Source: an uncultured Muribaculaceae bacterium
GTDB lineage: Bacteria > Bacteroidota > Bacteroidia > Bacteroidales > Muribaculaceae
Assembly (NCBI GenBank): GCA_910579035.1
Contig: CAJTSR010000014.1
Location: 1-64,000, forward strand
DNA: 64,000 bases
Reading direction: 5' to 3'
Shown here: piece after piece, positions 60,371 through 64,000 of the stretch
How positions within the stretch are numbered: position 1 is the stretch's first letter
How the letters are laid out: each line of letters starts with the position of its first letter
The notes under the pieces: generated by a model
Database searches by the model: none
What the model saw: the letters and a program-made list of their open reading frames with translations, nothing else
Told to the model about the DNA's origin: nothing
Position numbers and translations under genes: made by a program

Positions 60371-60859
60371 CTAAGACAGCTCTATAACTTCGCAGTCGCA
60401 CATATCCGAGCCGTCGATTACCAAGCGCACAAGAGTGCGCACCTTGTGCCAGCCCTGGCGCCCTGCCGCGCCCGGATTGATATGCAGAAGCCCTAACTCC
60501 TTGTCGTACATCACCCGGAGTATGTGCGAATGACCGTCGACCATAAGCCGGACTCCCTCGTCGGCAAGCAGGCGCTTCATACCGCGCGCCCAGCGACCCG
60601 GATAGCCGCCTATGTGGGTAAGGAGCACGCGGACGCCCTCGGCATCGAAGATGTCAAGCTCGGGGCATTTCCGCCTCACCATTCCGTGGTCCGCATTGCC
60701 GCAGACTGCCCTTACGGGAGCAATCGCGCCAAGACGCTCCACTATATCATAATCGCCTATGTCGCCGGCGTGCCATATCTCGTCGCAGCCGCCGAAGTGG
60801 AGAGCATAGCGATCGTCCCACAAACCGTGGGTGTCACTCAGTATTCCGATTTTCTTCAT
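60371..60859 (-). CDS. YfcE/MJ0936-type metallophosphoesterase
   Basis: 162 residues starting MKKIGILSDTHGLWDDRYALHF. The frame also opens with a TTG three codons earlier, but that TTG overlaps the promoter box (TAAATTTG, 60873-60866), so the ATG at 60859 is the better start. Metal-binding motifs of the calcineurin-like family: SDTHG near 8-12, HAGDIGD, CGNADHG, LTHIGGYPGRW and DGHSHI. Probably a phosphodiesterase; natural substrate unknown. With the box ending 7 nt before the ATG, its mRNA may be leaderless. Confidence 0.92.
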   Translation of the reverse strand: MKKIGILSDTHGLWDDRYALHFGGCDEIWHAGDIGDYDIVERLGAIAPVRAVCGNADHGMVRRKCPELDIFDAEGVRVLLTHIGGYPGRWARGMKRLLADEGVRLMVDGHSHILRVMYDKELGLLHINPGAAGRQGWHKVRTLVRLVIDGSDMCDCEVIELS

Positions 60860-60865
60860 ATCCGG

Positions 60866-60873
60866 CAAATTTA
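60866..60873 (-). promoter_or_regulatory. -7 box of the YfcE-like gene
   Basis: TAAATTTG on the minus strand, ending 6 bases before the ATG at 60859. No clear TTTG element at the usual distance. Confidence 0.5.
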
Positions 60874-60945
60874 ACCAAAATCCCGCTCCCCGTCACAGTC
60901 ATTGCCGTTGATAATAATTTTTTCAAAAGTATTTCCAAGCCATAA

Positions 60946-60977
60946 TTTGGCTGTTACGCACATTTATTGTAACTTCG
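60946..60977 (+). promoter_or_regulatory. Probable promoter of the transketolase gene
   Basis: TTTG at 60946-60949, 20-bp spacer, TAACTTCG at 60970-60977 (one base from TAnnTTTG). The leader would be about 45 nt. Confidence 0.6.
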
Positions 60978-61025
60978 ACAAAAATTCAAGAAACATCAAA
61001 AATCATAGCATAAGACACTCTATCG

Positions 61026-63065
61026 ATGGATACAAACGTGCTTAACAAGGCTGCGGACAACATTCGCATCCTCGCTGCTTCTATGGTGGAGCAGGCCAAA
61101 TCGGGTCACCCCGGAGGCGCCATGGGCGGTGCCGACTTTGTAAACGTACTCTACTCCAAATTTCTGGTTAGCGACCCGGACGATCCCACATGGTTTGCCC
61201 GCGACCGCTTCTTCCTCGACCCCGGCCACATGTCACCGATGCTATACGCCGTTCTGGCAATGGCCGGACACTATACTCCGGACGAGCTGAAGCAGTTCCG
61301 CCAGTGGGGTTCTGTAACGCCGGGACACCCCGAACTGGATCCTGAGCGCGGAGTCGAAAACACCTCCGGCCCGCTCGGCCAGGGCCACACGATGGCCGTG
61401 GGCTGCGCCATAGCCGAGCGCTTCCTCGAAGCTCGCTTCGGAAGCGCCGTGGCACACAAGACATATGCCTTCATCTCCGACGGCGGCATACAGGAAGAAA
61501 TTTCGCAGGGTGCCGGCCGTATTGCAGGATATCTCGGACTGTCGAACCTCATAATGTTCTACGACTGCAACGGCGTGCAGCTGTCGACCATGGTCGACGC
61601 CGTGGACCGCGAAGACTACGCCGCCAAATACCGCGCATGGCACTGGAACGTAATTGAAATCGACGGCAACGATCCCGAAGCCATAGCGAAAGCCATCACC
61701 GAGGCTCAGGCCGAAACCAAAAAGCCGACACTTATCATAGGACGCACCGTAATGGGCAAGGGCGCCGTCAAAGCCGACGGAGAATGCTTCGAAGGCCAGT
61801 GCTCTACCCACGGACAGCCCCTGAGCAAGAGCGGTGCCGACTACGCGTCGACAATAAGCAACCTCGGCGGCGACCCCGAAAATCCGTGGAAAATCTTCCC
61901 CGAAGCAGAAGCTCTCTACTCGGCACGCCGCGAAGAGCTGCGCAAAATCGTGGCAGAACGCCGCGAAGCGTTCAAGCAGTGGGCAGAAGCCAATCCGGCC
62001 CTCGCCATAGAGCTTAAGTCCTACCTCGAAGGCGTGCTGCCGCAGATTGATTATAGCGAAATAGCCCACAAACCGGGCGTGGCCACCCGCCAGGCATCGG
62101 CCGACGTGCTTTCAGTACTCGCCGAAAAAGTAGGCAACATGATAGTATCCTCTGCCGACCTCGCCAACAGCGACAAGACCGACGGCTTCCTCAAAAAGAC
62201 ACACGCGTTCACAGCCGATGATTTCACCGGCGCGTTCCTGCAGGCCGGTGTCGCCGAACTGACAATGGCCTCCATCATGAACGGCATAGCCCTCCACGGA
62301 GGCGTGATAGGAGCCTGCGGCACATTCTTTGTATTCTCCGACTACATGAAGCCCGCCGTGCGCCTTGCCGCGCTGATGGAGCTGCCTGTGAAATACATCT
62401 GGACGCACGACGCATTCCGCGTAGGCGAGGACGGCCCCACCCACGAACCCATCGAACAGGAAGCACAGCTCCGACTGATGGAAGAAATCAATAATTTCAG
62501 CGGACGCCCCTCCATGCTGGTGCTTCGTCCTGCCGATGCCGCAGAAACCTCCGTGGCATACAAAATGGCGATGGAAAACACCCACACGCCGACGGCCCTC
62601 ATACTCTCGCGCCAAGACATCAAAGACCTTCCTGCTCCTGCCGGAAGCACCCGCTATCAGGCCGCACTCGGCGCCGAACGCGGCGGATACACCGTGATAG
62701 CGCCTGAAGGCACGCCCGACGTGGTAATGGTGGCGAACGGCTCGGAAGTATCGCTTCTGTGCGAGGTTGCCGCGCTCCTCGAAGCAGTCGGCATCCGCGC
62801 CGCCGTGGTATCGATGCCCTCGGCAGGCCTTTTCAACAGCCAGCCAGAAGAATACCGCCTGTCGGTACTGCCCGTCGGAGTACCCCAGTTCGGCCTCACC
62901 GCAGGCCTGCCGGCGTCGCTCCGCTCAATCCGCGACTTCAACGGCACCATCTTCGGCCTCGAACGCTTCGGAGCCTCCGCGCCTTACAAAGTGCTTGACG
63001 AAAAATTCGGCTTCACCGCCGACAATATCTTCGCCCAAGTATGCCGTATGCTCGAACGCTCATGA
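61026..63065 (+). CDS. tkt: Transketolase
   Basis: Thiamine-diphosphate enzyme of the non-oxidative pentose phosphate pathway that moves two-carbon units between sugars. 679 residues: N-terminal ThDP domain with SGHPGGAMGGADFVNVLYSKFL, PGHMSPMLYAVLAMAG, GPLGQGHTMAVGCA and SDGGIQEEISQGA; middle domain (TWTHDAFRVGEDGPTHEPIEQ, here KYIWTHDAFRVGEDGPTHEP) with the catalytic histidine; and a C-terminal domain. Full length. Monocistronic by the promoter upstream and the separate barrel gene downstream. Confidence 0.96.
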   Translation: MDTNVLNKAADNIRILAASMVEQAKSGHPGGAMGGADFVNVLYSKFLVSDPDDPTWFARDRFFLDPGHMSPMLYAVLAMAGHYTPDELKQFRQWGSVTPGHPELDPERGVENTSGPLGQGHTMAVGCAIAERFLEARFGSAVAHKTYAFISDGGIQEEISQGAGRIAGYLGLSNLIMFYDCNGVQLSTMVDAVDREDYAAKYRAWHWNVIEIDGNDPEAIAKAITEAQAETKKPTLIIGRTVMGKGAVKADGECFEGQCSTHGQPLSKSGADYASTISNLGGDPENPWKIFPEAEALYSARREELRKIVAERREAFKQWAEANPALAIELKSYLEGVLPQIDYSEIAHKPGVATRQASADVLSVLAEKVGNMIVSSADLANSDKTDGFLKKTHAFTADDFTGAFLQAGVAELTMASIMNGIALHGGVIGACGTFFVFSDYMKPAVRLAALMELPVKYIWTHDAFRVGEDGPTHEPIEQEAQLRLMEEINNFSGRPSMLVLRPADAAETSVAYKMAMENTHTPTALILSRQDIKDLPAPAGSTRYQAALGAERGGYTVIAPEGTPDVVMVANGSEVSLLCEVAALLEAVGIRAAVVSMPSAGLFNSQPEEYRLSVLPVGVPQFGLTAGLPASLRSIRDFNGTIFGLERFGASAPYKVLDEKFGFTADNIFAQVCRMLERS

Positions 63066-63205
63066 GATAGACAATATGTTAAAATTTGAGGCGCTTTTCG
63101 ATAATTTTCACCATAAGTGTTATAGAATCCAAAAAATTATAGTAACTTAGCGCCCTCAAATCAAAGCAAGGTATAACATCCAACCAATAAACAATCATAA
63201 GCTCT

Positions 63206-64000
63206 ATGAAAAAAGGTACACTTTTAGCATGCGCTTGCGCACTCCTTTTCGGTGCTCAGTCGCTTGCTGCTCAGGAGAATGCACAGGAGGTTAGCTATAC
63301 TACCGATCCTGCTCAGGGCTACCTGATGAACAAAATGAAGGACAACTGGTTCATTACCGCCGAAGGTGGCGCAAGCTTCTACATCGCCTCCAAAGGCGTA
63401 CACCGCGAAGCCGGCGACCGCTTTATGCCCGCAGCCTCCATCTATGTAGGTAAATGGATTTCGCCCGTATTCGGACTCCGTGCCGGTGTGAACTGGATGG
63501 GCCTCAAGGGTCTTGCAACAGGCCCCGACTACTTCGGCGTGCTCAACGGCGAACGCGTAGGCAACTACTACAAGACCAAATACAACGAAGTTGGCCCTGT
63601 TTTCGACGTAATGGTTAACCTTACCAACTGGTGGTGCGGCTACAAGCCCAACCGCGTATACAACGCAACTGTATATGTAGGTGCCGGCGCATACTTCACC
63701 TTCACCAAGCAGGCTGACGGCAAGGATTACAGCTGGAAAAACGCCGACAACAACCTGATGACCCTCCGCGCAGGTATCATCAACTCGTTCAACGTTAGCA
63801 AGCACGTAGCCCTCTCGCTCGATATCCGTTTCAGCGGCATCGACGGCCTCCAGAACTTCGGCGGCGCTAACTGGAACCGCAAGTACGGCAGCCTCCAGGG
63901 CTACCTCGGCGTGACCTACAACTTCAACAAGACCGACTGGAGCGCTCCCGTGGTTCCCGTTTATCCCGAACCCGAAAACTGCGACGCCCTCCGCGCTCGC
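63206..64000 (+). CDS. Outer-membrane beta-barrel protein, OmpA-like N-terminal part (partial at the window end)
   Basis: 265 codons are visible and the frame is still open at base 64000. Signal peptide MKKGTLLACACALLFGAQSLAAQE, then barrel-type strands (WFITAEGGASFYIAS, MPAASIYVGKWISPVFGLRAGVNWMG, ATVYVGAGAYFTFTK, GSLQGYLGVTYNF). The last residues (VPVYPEPENCDALRAR) look like the Pro-rich linker of OmpA-family proteins of Bacteroidales, so an OmpA peptidoglycan-binding domain probably follows beyond the window. Abundant OmpA-like proteins of this sort link the outer membrane to the cell wall. A TAACTTAG at 63143-63150 is a weak promoter candidate. The start is the ATG at 63206. Confidence 0.8.
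   Translation, partial: MKKGTLLACACALLFGAQSLAAQENAQEVSYTTDPAQGYLMNKMKDNWFITAEGGASFYIASKGVHREAGDRFMPAASIYVGKWISPVFGLRAGVNWMGLKGLATGPDYFGVLNGERVGNYYKTKYNEVGPVFDVMVNLTNWWCGYKPNRVYNATVYVGAGAYFTFTKQADGKDYSWKNADNNLMTLRAGIINSFNVSKHVALSLDIRFSGIDGLQNFGGANWNRKYGSLQGYLGVTYNFNKTDWSAPVVPVYPEPENCDALRAR

Overview
The window looks like a chromosome segment of a Bacteroidales bacterium, most likely a high-GC gut member such as Muribaculaceae. The supporting signs are Bacteroidota promoters (TTTG, about 20 bp, TAnnTTTG) before many genes, the long str-S10-spc-alpha ribosomal cluster with map-infA-rpmJ after secY and no adk, a cysteine-free L36, Mfa/FimB-type lipoprotein fimbriae with DUF3575 and DUF3868 partners, a C-terminal domain of the type IX secretion (T9SS) kind, and a GH20 lipoprotein. 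The family-level placement is inference.

Layout. 1-6.2 kb: a secreted protein of unknown function, priA, a lipoprotein, a plsC-type acyltransferase and fabG. 6.2-24.9 kb, minus strand: 33 consecutive genes from rpsL to rplQ (S12, S7, EF-G, the S10, spc and alpha blocks, SecY, Map, IF-1, RpoA). A canonical promoter lies at 24.8 kb and a terminator at 6.2 kb. Three long internal gaps (before rpsG, rpsH and rpsD) look like structured leaders. 24.9-28.9 kb: a TPR-type secreted protein and a GH20 beta-hexosaminidase, separated by a repeat-rich spacer.

29.1-49.65 kb is the accessory highlight: a ten-gene, 20-kb plus-strand fimbrial operon. It has one clear promoter, a 350-nt leader containing a C9 tract, overlapping or nearly abutting genes, and a strong terminator. 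It encodes a DUF3575 barrel, a DUF3868/OmpA-like protein, a major fimbrillin, a FimB/Mfa2-type anchor, a lipoprotein ending in a three-copy aromatic repeat, a 1086-residue lipoprotein, two more fimbrillin-like lipoproteins, a 2303-residue protein with a C-terminal domain like T9SS cargo, and a DUF1573 protein. Between the major subunit and the anchor there are two strong hairpins, the second being a copy of a dispersed palindromic repeat.

49.7-64 kb: a GDPD-family phosphodiesterase, an RluA-type pseudouridine synthase and topA on the minus strand; then a small winged-helix protein, an orphan histidine kinase, DUF177-rpmF, fabH, era and der on the plus strand, a YfcE-like phosphoesterase on the minus strand, transketolase, and a partial outer-membrane barrel protein cut by the window end.

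A 47-bp repeat with a perfect CGCGATATATCGCG palindrome, set among GAGGAAT-like heptamers, occurs in three full copies and one deleted copy (26.4, 33.5 and 51.5 kb). I saw no rRNA, tRNA, CRISPR array, transposase or phage gene. All functional calls rest on reading motifs by eye; no database search was possible.
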